Positions 22,414-35,139 of a stretch of 64,000 nucleotides of DNA are shown here, piece after piece (the stretch's first letter is position 1; each line of letters begins with the position of its first letter). The position numbers and the translations under genes were made by a program. The notes beneath the pieces were generated by a model that saw only the letters and a list, made by a program, of their open reading frames with translations, was not told where the DNA came from and made no database searches. Source of the DNA: Lantana camara (lineage: Eukaryota; Streptophyta; Magnoliopsida; Lamiales; Verbenaceae); the NCBI GenBank assembly GCA_037501455.1, contig CM074863.1, positions 59,563,501 through 59,627,500 of the forward strand, written 5' to 3'.

Positions 22414-23100
22414 GTGAGGGATATCTTTAAAAGAAAGTACTTAAAGTAAACGTTTGAAGTGAAGTTCACAAGGTAAAACCTTTAATGCAAAGCTTTGAAG
22501 AAGAACTTAAGAATAGTTCAAGTGATAAAACCCTTTGATGCAATGCTATATGTAATGAGAGTTTTCAAAACACTTTCATGAATGCTGTCACACGCGCACA
22601 CATATGCTATGATTTGGTTCATATGATTTTCATAAAACGGGATAAGGGTAGGGAACAACTTTGCAAGATATGAACCAACTTTATGAAAACATTGATGCCC
22701 GCAAGCTAGGCTTCTCCATCCTTACTCCAGAAAACATGACCATTAATAGGGTGTCGGACCGAGATCAACAACACCCTAACACATACACACATGCACCATC
22801 CTCCACCAAGTTTCACTTCGGGAAGCGACCCCTAGGTGACCATTAACCATTGATTTGGGAATAGATTTGCGGTCCATTCCCGACAATTGTCCTGACTTAA
22901 CCAAACCTCCTGATTAAAGTCGGTGTCAATCGCCTAGTGTGGCGGCCGGTATTAGTGATGTCGTTGGCGCTCACCTCCCGAACATCACCTCTACACATAA
23001 CCGCCGGGCCCATACCATTAACCATTGATTGCTTGCACCATTGATGACATCCAGAATAAATCCGAATGTATGAACCATTGAACATATGCATTGAACCATT

Positions 23101-23276
23101 GAACCATTGATGCAATACTTTGAAAACATTGAACCATTGATGCATTACTTTGAAAACATGAACCATTGATGCATTACTTTGAAAACATTGAACCATTGAT
23201 GCTATACTTTGAAAACATGAACCATTGATGCTATACTTTGAAAACATGAACCATTGATGCTATACTTTGAAAACAT
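23101..23276. repeat. Tandem 30-bp array in element D LTR
   Basis: Six units of the form GAACCATTGATGCATTACTT plus TGAAAACAT; the second copy in the 5' LTR is at 30284-30459. It explains the long minus-strand frame seen here, which is a repeat shadow and not a gene. Confidence 0.92.
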
Positions 23277-23852
23277 GTGCCTTTGATCAATGAATAACTA
23301 ATACGATTGGGTTCTTTGAAGAATCATCCCTTATAAAGGGTATTTCAAAACAAGAATGTAAAGCACTAGACTTAGAGTCTCAAAACGATTAAATCATTAA
23401 GTATCCATGGTTCCAGTTGGAAACATTTATAACCTCACCTCACCTATTAGTAACAGTAGGTAGGACAGATTATGCAGTGCCCTAGGGATTCCGGTGCTCA
23501 ACCTTAACTCCTGTAAGTGTGTACTAAGGTGAGCTAAGACACACTTCTATCACGATGCACATAAACATATAAAACAAGTACAGAACATGTAATGAAAAGA
23601 GAGTAATACCATTTAAGGTATTAGAGAAGGATAACACATAAAGGAATCCTTAAAGTGAGTTATCATTAACGTGGGACTATGATCTTACTATAATCGATTA
23701 GGAATTAATCAAATTATGAATCCTATCGCAAAACCTTAGGTTATAAAACAAGTTCTCGAAAGAAAACACATTTTGAAATCACATTTTAGACCCCGGATTT
23801 GAAAACCCTAAGTGTAAATGTCTATTAAGAAAGCACAAGTTTTAATTCACTT

Positions 23853-23930
23853 TTACTATTCAAAAGTACTATTCACGGTTACTATTCCAAATTACTATTC
23901 ACGGATTACTATTCACAGGTTACTATTCAC
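23853..23930. repeat. TTACTATTCAC word array in element D LTR
   Basis: Six copies of TACTATTC at 23854, 23867, 23880, 23893, 23907 and 23921, with a 13-14-bp period; copies in the 5' LTR are at 31037-31112. Single copies of the word or its reverse (GAATAGTAA, GAATAGTGA) also occur elsewhere in this LTR and in other LTRs near their first exon-like segment. Confidence 0.85.
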
Positions 23931-25916
23931 TTGTCGGGTCAAAGGGTCGGGTCAAACCCACACACTAAACACACACTCATGCACACACACGAGCACACTC
24001 ACACACACACGGCATGCACGCACACACCCTAATTCAATTATGATCTTGATTATAACCTATAGTTCAAGTTCATGTTATTATAAGCAAGTGTGATCTAGGT
24101 TAAAGGCATAACCTATGGTTAAGAGGTCTAATTAAAGCATAACATCAAGTTATGAAACACTATTCTATCTTAGGTTATAACATGTAACACTATCAAAGTG
24201 TATAACATATGATCAAGCACTATTCCATTAATCCATATCATATCATAAGCTCAAGTCATAACATATGAGTCATGTAACATTGTAACAATGTAATAACATA
24301 TCATAGACATAAGTCATAGCATATCAAGACCATTAATCATGTAACATTCATCAATTGAGACCATATAGTAACATGTAACAAGTTATGATATAATTGATCA
24401 TAGGTTACTATTCCATTGCATAACATGCTTGAACATAAATTAAATATCATAATCATGCATCAATTATCATCATATAATAGCTCCATAACATGATCATACC
24501 ATATACTAAAGCAATTCACAACATTTCATAGCATATACTAAACAATTAAATCATAATTCACTACTAACAAACATATCATAAAAACTATATAATAAATGCA
24601 TAAAATAAAATCCTATATGTCTTAGGGAAGACCCTAAGACCCAACCTAAACATAATATAAACATACCATAACATAAAACATAAACTAAACTAAAACATAA
24701 CATAAAAACATAACATAAAATAAAACTACAAACCTAGAGGGGGGGAGGCCTTGGATCGGCAAAGAGGGGGAGGAGGAAGAAAGAAAGGGAGTTGTTAACA
24801 CAACATTGAGCAAGGAAAATGAATGGCATGAGAGCTCTATTTATAGGTGTTGGGAAGCCCCTCACATTGGAAATAAACTTGAGGTAAGGGTATGAGAGCA
24901 AAAGTGGATGTCTTCTCTTGGAAGCTTCATCATTCATGAAACAAAATAGGGGCTGCTGGAGGGTATTTCGGTATTCTCACTGACCAAACGTGAAGGTGAG
25001 TGTCTGGAAGTATAACCATTCCATCCGGCCAAAAATTAGCTTCGAAACGCATATTCATACGTCGAAATCGGATTTACCGTTTGAAAGATACATTAGTTTT
25101 AATGAATAAAAGTTTTGAGCTCGAAACTCGACATGAGTGAAAAACGACTTTCTAGAATGATTTTCAAGTCCGGATTGTTTCCAAAATTCAAGAAATAAAT
25201 CGAGAAGCGTTTTGAGTCCAAAATCGACTATAAAACGTTTTATCGATAGAAAGTTGAAAACGTAGAATGAATAGTGAATTCTTACGTACAAACGTACGCT
25301 TCAAAATTTCAAGCTAGGGTTTGAATCAAGAGTTGTAAAACATCTCAAAAATCTTGAAATAACTCATGTAGTGCAAATCCGAAGAGAAAACATTTTCCGA
25401 ATGAAAACCGTTCATAGTAGAAATAGTGAACTAGGGTTTTCGTAAACATTTTCAATAAAACGAAGTTCGGAATAGATTTTCAAGTCAAGATTGATTTCAA
25501 TAGACTCGTCTCGACTCAAGGATCAATTTGACTACAAACTTGGGTAGGAAACATATCAGAATCAAAAGCTCATTTTCAGATGAATAGTAACTTTGGTCGG
25601 TAAGTTCCCAACATGCCCTTATGGTTCAAGAAAGGTTTCCGGAGCTTGGAAAACAAGTTCAAAGGATAGGAAAACATGTGATATGAACCTCTAGGGTTCC
25701 AGTAACAATATGAACAAGGTAGGCTCGGGTGATGAATAGTAAATTGTATCGAAGGTCAAGAATTCCCCCTTAAAACATGTCAGATCACATATGAGCACGA
25801 ATTTCATGTAAGAATGCAATGCATGAAGGTTTATAAACTTGGATCACGGTCTATAAACGCTTTACCAATGCCCTTAGTTTACCATTTTCTTCCAGGCCCT
25901 GTTTTGGGCTGTTACA

Positions 25917-25953
25917 ATCACCCCTCCTTAAAGAGAATCTGTCCTCAGATTCT
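25917..25953 (-). promoter_or_regulatory. Element D polypurine tract and hairpin
   Basis: Element strand: AAGGAGGGGTGAT next to the 3' LTR, preceded by AGAATCT-GAGGAC-AGATTCT (25934-25953), the same GAGGAC-loop hairpin as in A, B and I but with other arm bases. Confidence 0.85.
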
Positions 25954-26480
25954 TCTGCAACCAGCTCGGGGTAATGTTTCTGCATCTTATCCTCTGTTTC
26001 CCACATTACCTCTTCTGTACCATGTTCCTTCCAAAGGACTTTTACCAAAGGAATCTTCTTATTCCTTAACTCCTGGAATCTTGTATCTAAGATCTTCACC
26101 GGTTTCAACACATAAGTCAAGTTTGGTTCTGTCGGTAATTCTTCCACTGGTACTATCTCTTTTTCATCCAAAACCCCTTGCGAATCTGAGATATATAGGA
26201 TACATTGTGGATCGTTGTATGACTTGCAGGTAAATCTAATCTGTAAGTAGTTTCTCCAACTCGTTCCATTATCTGGAAGACTCCAACATATCTTGGGTTT
26301 AATTTACCACCTTTCTCAATTCGAGTGAACCATTTCTTCGGTGTCTTTCACTCCATCACTGCTTCGACTTTGATGGATCTACTTTAACTCCGGTTTTGAA
26401 AATGATGTGTCCGAGAAATGTAACTCTTTCTAGCCAAAACTCGCATTTGCTGAACTTGGCATATAGCTTGTGATCCAGCA
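25954..26480 (-). pseudogene. Element D scraps of RT and integrase C terminus with chromodomain
   Basis: Reading the minus strand, a short RT piece ([21 protein letters not shown], about 26395-26480) is followed within about 60 bases by GKLNPRYVGVFQIMERVGET, which in complete elements lies some 2 kb further on at the integrase C terminus. The chromodomain follows (IPLVKVLWKEHGTEEVMWET, about 26000-26080). RNase H and the integrase core are missing, a clean internal deletion. Stops and a frame change add to the damage. Confidence 0.88.
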
Positions 26481-26589
26481 AAGTGCTCAGCACAATTCAG
26501 ATATGCTCGGCGTGCTCCTCTAGTGCCTTTACAAACACCAAAATGTTGTCCAATTGTTTTTCTCAACTCTTCCAAGATGACTTCCTTCT

Positions 26590-26880
26590 TGTAACAATCC
26601 GAATTAACATGGTACTTAAACAACCAATCCATTCCAAGGATGATTCCATATCTCGTCATAGGTAACTCAATGAGATTTGACAGGTAGTAGCAATTACCAA
26701 TGCATATAGGGCAGCGTTTATATACTTGATCCGTAACGAGGTAAGTCCCCAAAGGAGAACTTACTTCAAATTTTATATGACAATTATTCAAGTGGAAATT
26801 ATAATGCGCACATAAATTAGATGCAATGAAAATGCATGGCACCAGGGTCATATAAGACCTTAACTGGCGTGTTAAGAATG
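26590..26880 (-). pseudogene. Element D aspartic protease, broken
   Basis: VKVLYDPGA marks the protease active-site strand (about 26840), but the frame is lost right after it. The continuation (SPLGTYLVTDQVYKRCPICI, then YGIILGMDWLF at about 26620) is in another frame. Downstream the sequence jumps into an RT piece near 26560, so the start of RT is deleted. Confidence 0.85.
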
Positions 26881-28016
26881 TGCACAGTACCTTCCACATC
26901 AGGCGAAGGATCAACCTCCTCATTACCATCCATTGCATATGCTCTGCCTTTAACCACTGGTGTGCTCGTCGTACCCACCACCGATTTACCCTTGTCTTGA
27001 ACCCCAAATCTTTTAATCCTGGTAGGACAATGTTCACGTATATGCTCAGGGAAACCACACCAATAACACTGACCATTCTTCTTACGACAATTTTCCTCAG
27101 TGTGCCCTTTACGGCTACAGTAGTCACAGACTATCTCCTCTTGAGTGGGCTGAGTTGTTTCATACTGCTGAGGTGCCCTTTGTTGTTGTTGCAGTGCCAT
27201 CATTGGTTTCTTCCCGGTTCCTTGAAAGGAGGATCCGGCAGGTCGCTTTGTTCCTTGAAAAGTCTTAGGGCTAGAAGGCTCTTGACGACTAACGGTCATC
27301 CGGATATCCTTATGGGCCGCCTTGACCTTCAATGCTCTATCAACTGCTCTAGTGTAGGTCTCGTCATCCAAAGAAGCTAGTGCCCAACGGAGCTCAGGTT
27401 TCAGACCATCAATGAACCTTTTAGTCTTACGACGTTCATCACTCAGAATGTGGGGTGCATACTTGATCAGCCTAACAAACTTAGCTTCATACTCCATCAC
27501 GTTCATAGATCCTTGGACCAAATTCATAAATTCAGCTTCTCTTGCATCACGTGTTACCTGAGGAGTGTATTTCTGCTGAAACTCCTTCACAAACTCAGTC
27601 CAGTTTCCATCAACGTTGTTCTCTGTCTACATGTGTTGAGTATGCCTCCACCAGTTAAACGCCGCTCCTTCCATCAGAAATGCAGCATACTGAACTCGTT
27701 CACGATCTTCAGGGTTGATATCCATAGCTTCAAAGATCTTTTCGAGACTAGTTAACCAGTTTTCAGCCTTCAAGTCGTTGGGTTCGCCATAAAACTTAGG
27801 CAGGTTCATTCTTAGAAACTTTTCTAGTGTTTTCCCATTAGGAGAATTGCAAGCCCTCACGAATTGTCGCAACACATCAGCTAAATCAGGAACTTCCTCC
27901 CTTCTAGGAGGTGGTGGCGTAACATCCCTTGGCGGTGTAAGATCCCGTTGTGGCGTGACTTCTCTTTGGGGTGGCGATGGCGGTACGCGATTACGTGGTG
28001 CTCTTCTTGGTGGCAT
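26881..28016 (-). pseudogene. Element D gag with in-frame stop
   Basis: The capsid protein of D, starting MPPRRAPRNRVPP at 28016. Arg/Pro-rich N terminus; gag domain with NLPKFYGEPNDLKAENWL, VQYAAFLMEGAAFNWW, EFQQKYTPQVTRDAREAEFM and YEAKFVRLIKYAP; two intact zinc knuckles, CDYCSRKGHTEENC and CYWCGFPEHIREHC (about 27040-27130). A TAG stop at 27627-27629 interrupts it after WWRHTQHM, while the reading frame continues unchanged on both sides, so this is one point change. The rest (codons to about 26881) is clean. It could be the newest damage, or could be read through at low level; the former is simpler. Confidence 0.9.
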
Positions 28017-29076
28017 GATGATACTGAAGTTTCACGCATTTAGACATGTGTATAATGCATGACAGTAAGGATGATTCACATAATTGGTAACCACGTATTC
28101 ACATTTCCACGTAGTCACATATAATCATGAGAATAACACATTCCCACAACAAAATATCAACGATAATCCATTATCACATTACCACATAGGCAAGAGCAAC
28201 TTATAAGCATGAACAACATATCAACATTGATCCATTATTCCATTATCCATTATCCATTACCACATAAGCAAGAGCAACTTATAAGCATGAACAACATATC
28301 AACATTGATCCATTATTCCATTATCCATTACCATTGACAATTCATGAACATGTATAACATATCAAGTATGATAACAATAAATGAAATGGCATGATCCTAT
28401 AACGACCCTAATGGTATCTTGAAGCAACTCTAAGACTTATGCAATGACAGTTATGGAAAACAGTAAACAGATATCCAACATAAAGCCGAATGTGTCATAA
28501 ACGTGTAAGGTTTGGAAAAATTTTCTACATTAGGCCACATTTTTAAACAAAATTTAAAATAAGGAGGACCCGATACCATCGAGTCGACTCCTATTCAGGC
28601 CTTACCATTCATCCAAACCAAGTGCAAAATACCTCTTGTGCTTCCATGTTGTCTGAAATCCATCATCTGTGGTGCCAAAATTCGGGGATCTTCTACCAAA
28701 GCTATACATCCCCTTCGCAAAACAATCCTGTCCATGTCCTACTAGATCAGCCTCATCATCATCAGATCCATCATTACCTCTATCAGACTGCTCTTAGTCC
28801 TGTCTCTGTTCTTTGGTTGACGCCAAGTATAGAAGTGAGTACCTCCTCGGTGAGAAACAACCACAGTACGTGAAGCCTCGAACTGCTTGAAAAAGGCCTC
28901 GTCTATCTGCTGCTAGTTAGGATCGAGATGTAGCTAAACTGCCATGGCCATACAGAGAACCACGGATATGAATGCTAGAAGATAGAACCATGCAACGTCA
29001 AACAAGCTTCCATGATGTGAGCAATCCAGGTCAAGTCTCTTCTTACTTAACCTGGCGCTCTGATACCACTTCAGGC
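28017..29076 (-). promoter_or_regulatory. Element D leader and primer binding site
   Basis: A 1-kb leader with no recognisable gene. The primer site is at 29057-29068 (TGGTATCAGAGC on the element strand), eight bases from the LTR edge. A 78-bp tandem duplication lies at about 28180-28335 (units starting TACCACATAGGC and TACCACATAAGC). Confidence 0.88.
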
Positions 29077-32000
29077 TGTAGCGCCCCCACTTTGCTGGTA
29101 GAGAGCGGCGCCCCAACCCCCGCACTGAAGCACCCCTCAAGTAATGGTGTGAGCCATCACTCAAGAAATACCCCAGCGAACGGCATATCCATTAACGATT
29201 AACAATAATAGTGTTTAACTATGTGGCTTATGCAGCGGAAAATCAGAGTATTTTAAAACTTTTCAAAACATGTGCGTGATGGCATATAAACAAGCAAGTA
29301 CTGATCGTTAAGCAGAAGAGACTATTAACATTACTGTATCAATTGAACGTTGTCACGGGAGCATAAGATAGCAATTGCAGCAGTATCCAAGTAGCAGAAG
29401 GATTATTACAAAAACATAAGGTAAAGTATCAATGCAGCCATATAACATATGCATGACACAAAATAGATTAATAAAGTAAAGTCCTGACTCAAACAAAATG
29501 AACACTCTAGAGCTTCAAGATACCTCTAGACTGCGGCTGCAAGACCTGAAACCATGAGGCCAGAAAACAGGTAGAGGTATTAGTCAAAGTGACTAAGTGA
29601 GGGATATCTTTAAAAGAAAGTACTTAAAGTAAACGTTTGAAGTGAAGTTCACAAGGTAAAACCTTTAATGCAAAGCTTTGAAGAAGAACTTAAGAATAGT
29701 TCAAGTGATAAAACCCTTTGATGCAATGCTATATGTAATGAGAGTTTTCAAAACACTTTCATGAATGCTGTCACACGCGCACACATATGCTATGATTTGG
29801 TTCATATGATTTTCATAAAACGGGATAAGGGTAGGGAACAACTTTGCAAGATATGAACCAACTTTATGAAAACATTGATGCCCGCAAGCTAGGCTTCTCC
29901 ATCCTTACTCCAGAAAACATGACCATTAATAGGGTGTCGGACCGAGATCAACAACACCCTAACACATACACACATGCACCATCCTCCACCAAGTTTCACT
30001 TCGGGGAGCGACCCCTAGGTGACCATTAACCATTGATTTGGGAATAGATTTGCGGTCCATTCCCGACAATTGTCCTGACTTAACCAAACCTCCTGATTAA
30101 AGTCGGTGTCAATCGCCTAGTGTGGCGGCCGGTATTAGTGATGTCGTTGGCGCTCACCTCCCGAACATCACCTCTACACATAACCGCCGGGCCCATACCA
30201 TTAACCATTGATTGATTGCACCATTGATGACATCCAGAATAAATCCGAATGTATGAACCATTGAACATATACATTGAACCATTGAACCATTGATGCAATA
30301 CTTTGAAAACATTGAACCATTGATGCATTACTTTGAAAACATGAACCATTGATGCATTACTTTGAAAACATTGAACCATTGATGCTATACTTTGAAAACA
30401 TGAACCATTGATGCTATACTTTGAAAACATGAACCATTGATGCTATACTTTGAAAACATGTGCCTTTGATCAATGAATAACTAATACGATTGGGTTCTTT
30501 GAAGAATCATCCCTTATAAAGGGTATTTCAAAATAAGAATGTAAAGCACTAGACTTAGAGTCTCAAAACGATTAAATCATTAAGTATTCATGGTTCCAGT
30601 TGGAAACATTTATAACCTCACCTCACCTATTAGTAACAGTAGGTAGGACAGATTATGCAGTGCCCTGGGGATTCCGGTGCTCAACCTTAACTCCTGTAAG
30701 TGTGTACTAAGGTGAGCTAAGACACACTTCTATCACGATGCACATAAACATATAAAACAAGTACATAACATGTAATGAAAAGAGAGTAATACCATTTAAG
30801 GTATTAGAGAAGGATAACACATAAAGGAATCCTTAAAGTGAGTTATCATTAACGTGGGACTATGATCTTACTATAATCGATTAGGAATTAATCAAATTAT
30901 GAATCCTATCGCAAAACCTTAGGTTATAAAACAAGTTCTCGAAAGAAAACACATTTTGAAATCACATTTTAGACCCCGGATTTGAAAACCCTAAGTGTAA
31001 ATGTCTATTAAGAAAGCACAAGTTTTAATTCACTTTTACTATTCAAAAGTACTATTCACGTTTACTATTCCAGATTACTATTCACGGATTACTATTCACA
31101 GGTTACTATTCACTTGTCGGGTCAAAGGGTCGGGTCAAACCCACACACTAAACACACACTCATGCACACACACGAGCACACTCACACACACACGGCATGC
31201 ACACACACACCCTAATTCAATTATGATCTTGATTATAACCTATAGTTCAAGTTCATGTTATTATAAGCAAGTGTGATCTAGGTTAAAGGCATAACCTATG
31301 GTTAAGAGGTCTAATTAAAGCATAACATCAAGTTATGAAACACTATTCTATCTTAGGTTATAACATGTAACACTATCAAAGTGTATAACATATGATCAAG
31401 TACTATTCCATTAATCCATATCATATCATAAGCTCAAGTCATAACATATGAGTCATGTAACATTGTAACAATGTAATAACATATCATAGACATAAGTCAT
31501 AGCATATCAAGACCATTAATCATGTAACATTCATCAATTGAGACCATATAGTAACATGTAACAAGTTATGATATAATTGATCATAGGTTACTATTCCATT
31601 GCATAACATGCTTGAACATAAATTAAATATCATAATCATGCATCAATTATCATCATATAATAGCTCCATAACATGATCATACCATATACTAAAGCAATTC
31701 ACAACATTTCATAGCATATACTAAACAATTAAATCATAATTCACTACTAACAAACATATCATAAAAACTATATAATAAATGCATAAAATAAAATCCTATA
31801 TGTCTTAGGGAAGACCCTAAGACCCAACCTAAACATAATATAAACATACCATAACATAAAACATAAACTAAACTAAAACATAACATAAAAACATAACATA
31901 AAATAAAACTACAAACCTAGAGGGGGGGAGGCCTTGGATCGGCAAAGAGGGGGAGGAGGAAGAAAGAAAGGGAGTTGTTAACACAACATTGAGCAAGGAA

Positions 32001-33099
32001 AATGAATGGCATGAGAGCTCTATTTATAGGTGTTGGGAAGCCCCTCACATTGGAAATAAACTTGAGGTAAGGGTATGAGAGCAAAAGTGGATGTCTTCTC
32101 TTGGAAGCTTCATCATTCATGAAACAAAATAGGGGCTGCTGGAGGGTATTTCGGTATTCTCACTGACCAAACGTGAAGGTGAGTGTCTGGAAGTATAACC
32201 ATTCCATCCGGCCAAAAATTAGCTTCGAAACGCATATTCATACGTCGAAATCGGATTTACCGTTTGAAAGATACATTAGTTTTAATGAATAAAAGTTTTG
32301 AGCTCGAAACTCGACATGAGTGAAAAACGACTTTCTAGAATGATTTTCAAGTCCGGATTGTTTCCAAAATTCAAGAAATAAATCGAGAAGCGTTTTGAGT
32401 CCAAAATCGACTATAAAACGTTTTATCGATAGAAAGTTGAAAACGTAGAATGAATAGTGAATTCTTACGTACAAACGTACGCTTCAAAATTTCAAGCTAG
32501 GGTTTGAATCAAGAGTTGTAAAACATCTCAAAAATCTTGAAATAACTCATGTAGTGCAAATCCGAAGAGAAAACATTTTCCGAATGAAAACCGTTCATAG
32601 TAGAAATAGTGAACTAGGGTTTTCGTAAACATTTTCAATAAAACGAAGTTCGGAATAGATTTTCAAGTCAAGATTGATTTCAATAGACTCGTCTCGACTC
32701 AAGGATCAATTTGACTACAAACTTGGGTAGGAAACATATCAGAATCAAAAGCTCATTTTCAGATGAATAGTAACTTTGGTCGGTAAGTTCCCAACATGCC
32801 CTTATGGTTCAAGAAAGGTTTCCGGAGCTTGGAAAACAAGTTCAAAGGATAGGAAAGCATGTGATATGAACCTCTAGGGTTCCAGTAACAATATGAACAA
32901 GGTAGGCTCGGGTGATGAATAGTAAATTGTATCGAAGGTCAAGAATTCCCCCTTAAAACATGTCAGATCACATATGAGCACGAATTTCATGTAAGAATGC
33001 AATGCATGAAGGTTTATAAACTTGGATCACGGTCTATAAACGCTTTACCAATGCCCTTAGTTTACCATTTTCTTCCAGGCCCTGTTTTGGGCTGTTACA
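29077..33099 (-). repeat. Element D, 5' LTR
   Basis: It is co-linear with 21894-25916 at an offset of +7183, without indels over 4023 bp. The TATA box (TATAAATA, minus strand) is at 32021-32028; transcription would begin about 30 bases further left, so R plus U5 would span nearly 2.9 kb. The other modules sit at the same offsets as in the 3' LTR. Confidence 0.95.
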
Positions 33100-33104
33100 T
33101 CACC

Positions 33105-35120
33105 TCTTCTTCACCACGAATTATACTCGACCTTTTCTAATACTTAAGTTAATATTTAGTAGCTTGAATTCTAACCTCTAATCCCAAAAGTATTCCCGGT
33201 TCATCACAGAAACAACTGACGAGCCTGTAACCTGTCTTATTCATGTGATGTCCAAGGCTTGGTTAAATTACTCTGACTCTATCAGTCACGAAATGTAATA
33301 ATTAGATCGGCTTCTTGTCATAGATTGTACCCGGTTCCTCAACTACTCGATCTAATTTTTAATAACTCGAATCATAGTCTTCCACCTAAAAGTGTCTCCG
33401 GTTTATTATGGAAAACAACCGACAAACCCATATTCCCTTATCCGTACTTTCCTTACCCAAATTTTTTCCTCGAAGTTCTCTTACGGCCCCATCCTTTCCA
33501 AGATAAGAAACACGTTATATAGAGAACTAAATCCGTTCAACCTTAGAAGACTTGAATTCATGCGTGTTCGGTGGTAAGAGTCCAATGATGTTAATACTTC
33601 AACCCAAGTCGTCATCGATCATTCTTTATGCTACTTTGTCATTTTAATTCCCAAACACTTCTGGAATACTCACCTTCCACTCTTGAAGCACTTACCTCCT
33701 CCGATATTATTTCGAAAATTTTACCCCGTCTTATCCATTAACTTTTCAACTCTCTTTGAATCCGTATCTTCATCTCTCGAGGCACTCGTCTCTTCCAATA
33801 TTAATCCCGAAGTCTTCCTCACCTCGATCTTGAAATTTCACCGAGTGCAAATTCTCCCACCATTTCTTGAGTATTCACTTCCAATTCTTGAAATGCTTCT
33901 CCTTCTTGAAATTATTCTCAAAATTTTCTCACCCCAAATTTAAAGGTCATGAATTATCATAATCATCTAATTATTTCCCTTTTTGGTCCATACTTTACAA
34001 TCTAATTATTTTCCTTCTCATAATTCAGTTGTGTCTTAGTTGAAGTAATACATGATAAGTGAGGTGGGGCGAGTTCCTATCAAGTAAACACTTAACAATG
34101 CATGTCGGGTTAATATGCCAATGCATGTGTCACACTTGTAAGTAATAAAATGCACCATGTTGGAACAATTACATTTATTAAAGTAATGCATATAAATAAA
34201 GAAACTTAATTAATTTGAAACAATGTATGATGCACGTGCACATGTATGCGTTGAACCTGTCACCGTAGTTACATCCCTTAGCTTGACACTTGTTCCTTGT
34301 TTTGTTGAATTACGAGCTTGCCTCAAATTTACTGGTCATTTCTTGTTATCCACGGTCTTCCGATTCTTCAAAATCCCTAACTTCAACTTGTACATTTCCA
34401 TCACTCCAGAATTGAAATCTCTGGAACTCGATTCCTTCCCCAAATATTCTCTCCAAATTATTGATTCTAAGTGTTGCTCGATATCTACCAATTTAATCCC
34501 ACCACTTGGCAATTCATCTTGGATCTGAAAATAAACTCAATATAACCGAAGATAGAATCTTGAGTATCTTGGCTTTCCATGAACTTGAACCCACTATATT
34601 GATAGATCCTCTTTACTCCTTCCTATCCAACTTGTTTTTAACCCGAAATCCAAGATATCCTGATTCTTTGTAGAGCTACATTCATTACTTCAATGTTCTA
34701 TTCTTCTACGTGTTGTTTCCAAGAACTCAAAATAGATCAATTTCTTAAATCTTCCCAATTGATCCAAACCCTATTTCAAAGTTCGAAGTGTCTCGATACA
34801 TCTCAAACTTAATTCACAAATTTCGACCTCAACCCGAATCATTTAAGTTATTTCCTCTCACTTATTGATTTTAGTTCCAACTAGTAGAAGATCCTCGACT
34901 TATTTGAAATTCCAAATCTTGAATCCTTAGTAACCGTAAAACTTCCTTCTCTCTCTCTTGAGTTAAATGAACCTCTTATCCCCGGTTAACCAACTTCTTT
35001 AATAATGTGGTCTCACATGTTTATTTTACAAGTTATAAACATCACCCCTTGTTTATGGCAACCTCGAACCCAAACATCTTCGAGACTCTATTCACTTTTC
35101 TCCGGCGTGAATGTTCCGGC
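33105..35120 (-). mobile_element. Element E interior, right part (LARD-like, related to B)
   Basis: No coding frame is recognised. The reverse strand aligns with element B's interior: for example 34040-34140 with 12371-12450 (CATTGGCAT.TTAACCC, GTGTTTACTTGATAGGAA), 34200-34260 with 12235-12290 (CGGTGACAGGTTCAA, CACGTGCATCATAC) and about 34400-34600 with 11815-11950 (AAGTTCATGGAA, TTTTCAGATCCAAGATGAATTG-like). So B and E are two members of one non-autonomous family. The right edge, where copia sequence begins, is not sharply placed (about 35100-35150). Confidence 0.7.
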
Positions 35121-35139
35121 AGAATCCGGTTGAGAAGTC

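Larger units (their letters stand above)
21894..25916 (-). repeat. Element D, 3' LTR
   Basis: TGTAGCGCCCCCAC...GGGCTGTTACA on the plus strand. On the minus strand, from the LTR start at 25916: a TATA box (24838-24845, TATAAATA), a weak donor-like CTCTAG/GTTTG at about 24736, six TTACTATTCAC words (23853-23930), a 67-nt exon-like cassette (23444-23510), a tandem 30-bp array (23101-23276), a hairpin (22397-22413), and the LTR end at 21894. No gene is seen. Confidence 0.95.
21894..33099 (-). mobile_element. Element D: young, internally deleted Tekay/Del-like retrotransposon
   Basis: The LTRs at 21894-25916 and 29077-33099 are exactly 4023 bp each, and a perfect TCACC duplication flanks the element (21889-21893, 33100-33104). 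I counted about a dozen single-base differences between the LTRs by eye, about 0.3 percent, so insertion was recent. The interior (25917-29076) has a primer site, a leader, gag with a stop, a broken protease and only scraps of RT and integrase plus the chromodomain. As most of pol is absent, it was either deleted after insertion or moved in trans. Confidence 0.95.

Noticed and set aside
22897..23247. Minus-strand frame with repeated FQSIASMVQ-like units (also 30080-30430)
   Set aside because: It is only the translation of the 30-bp tandem array in D's LTR.
26384..27127. 247-residue frame overlapping D's gag end as a separate gene
   Set aside because: Only its second half is element protein (protease); the first half is gag in the wrong frame, joined by a frameshift.
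27627..27629. TAG in D gag as programmed readthrough
   Set aside because: It falls in the middle of the capsid domain, not at a gag-pol border, so a point mutation is the simpler reading.
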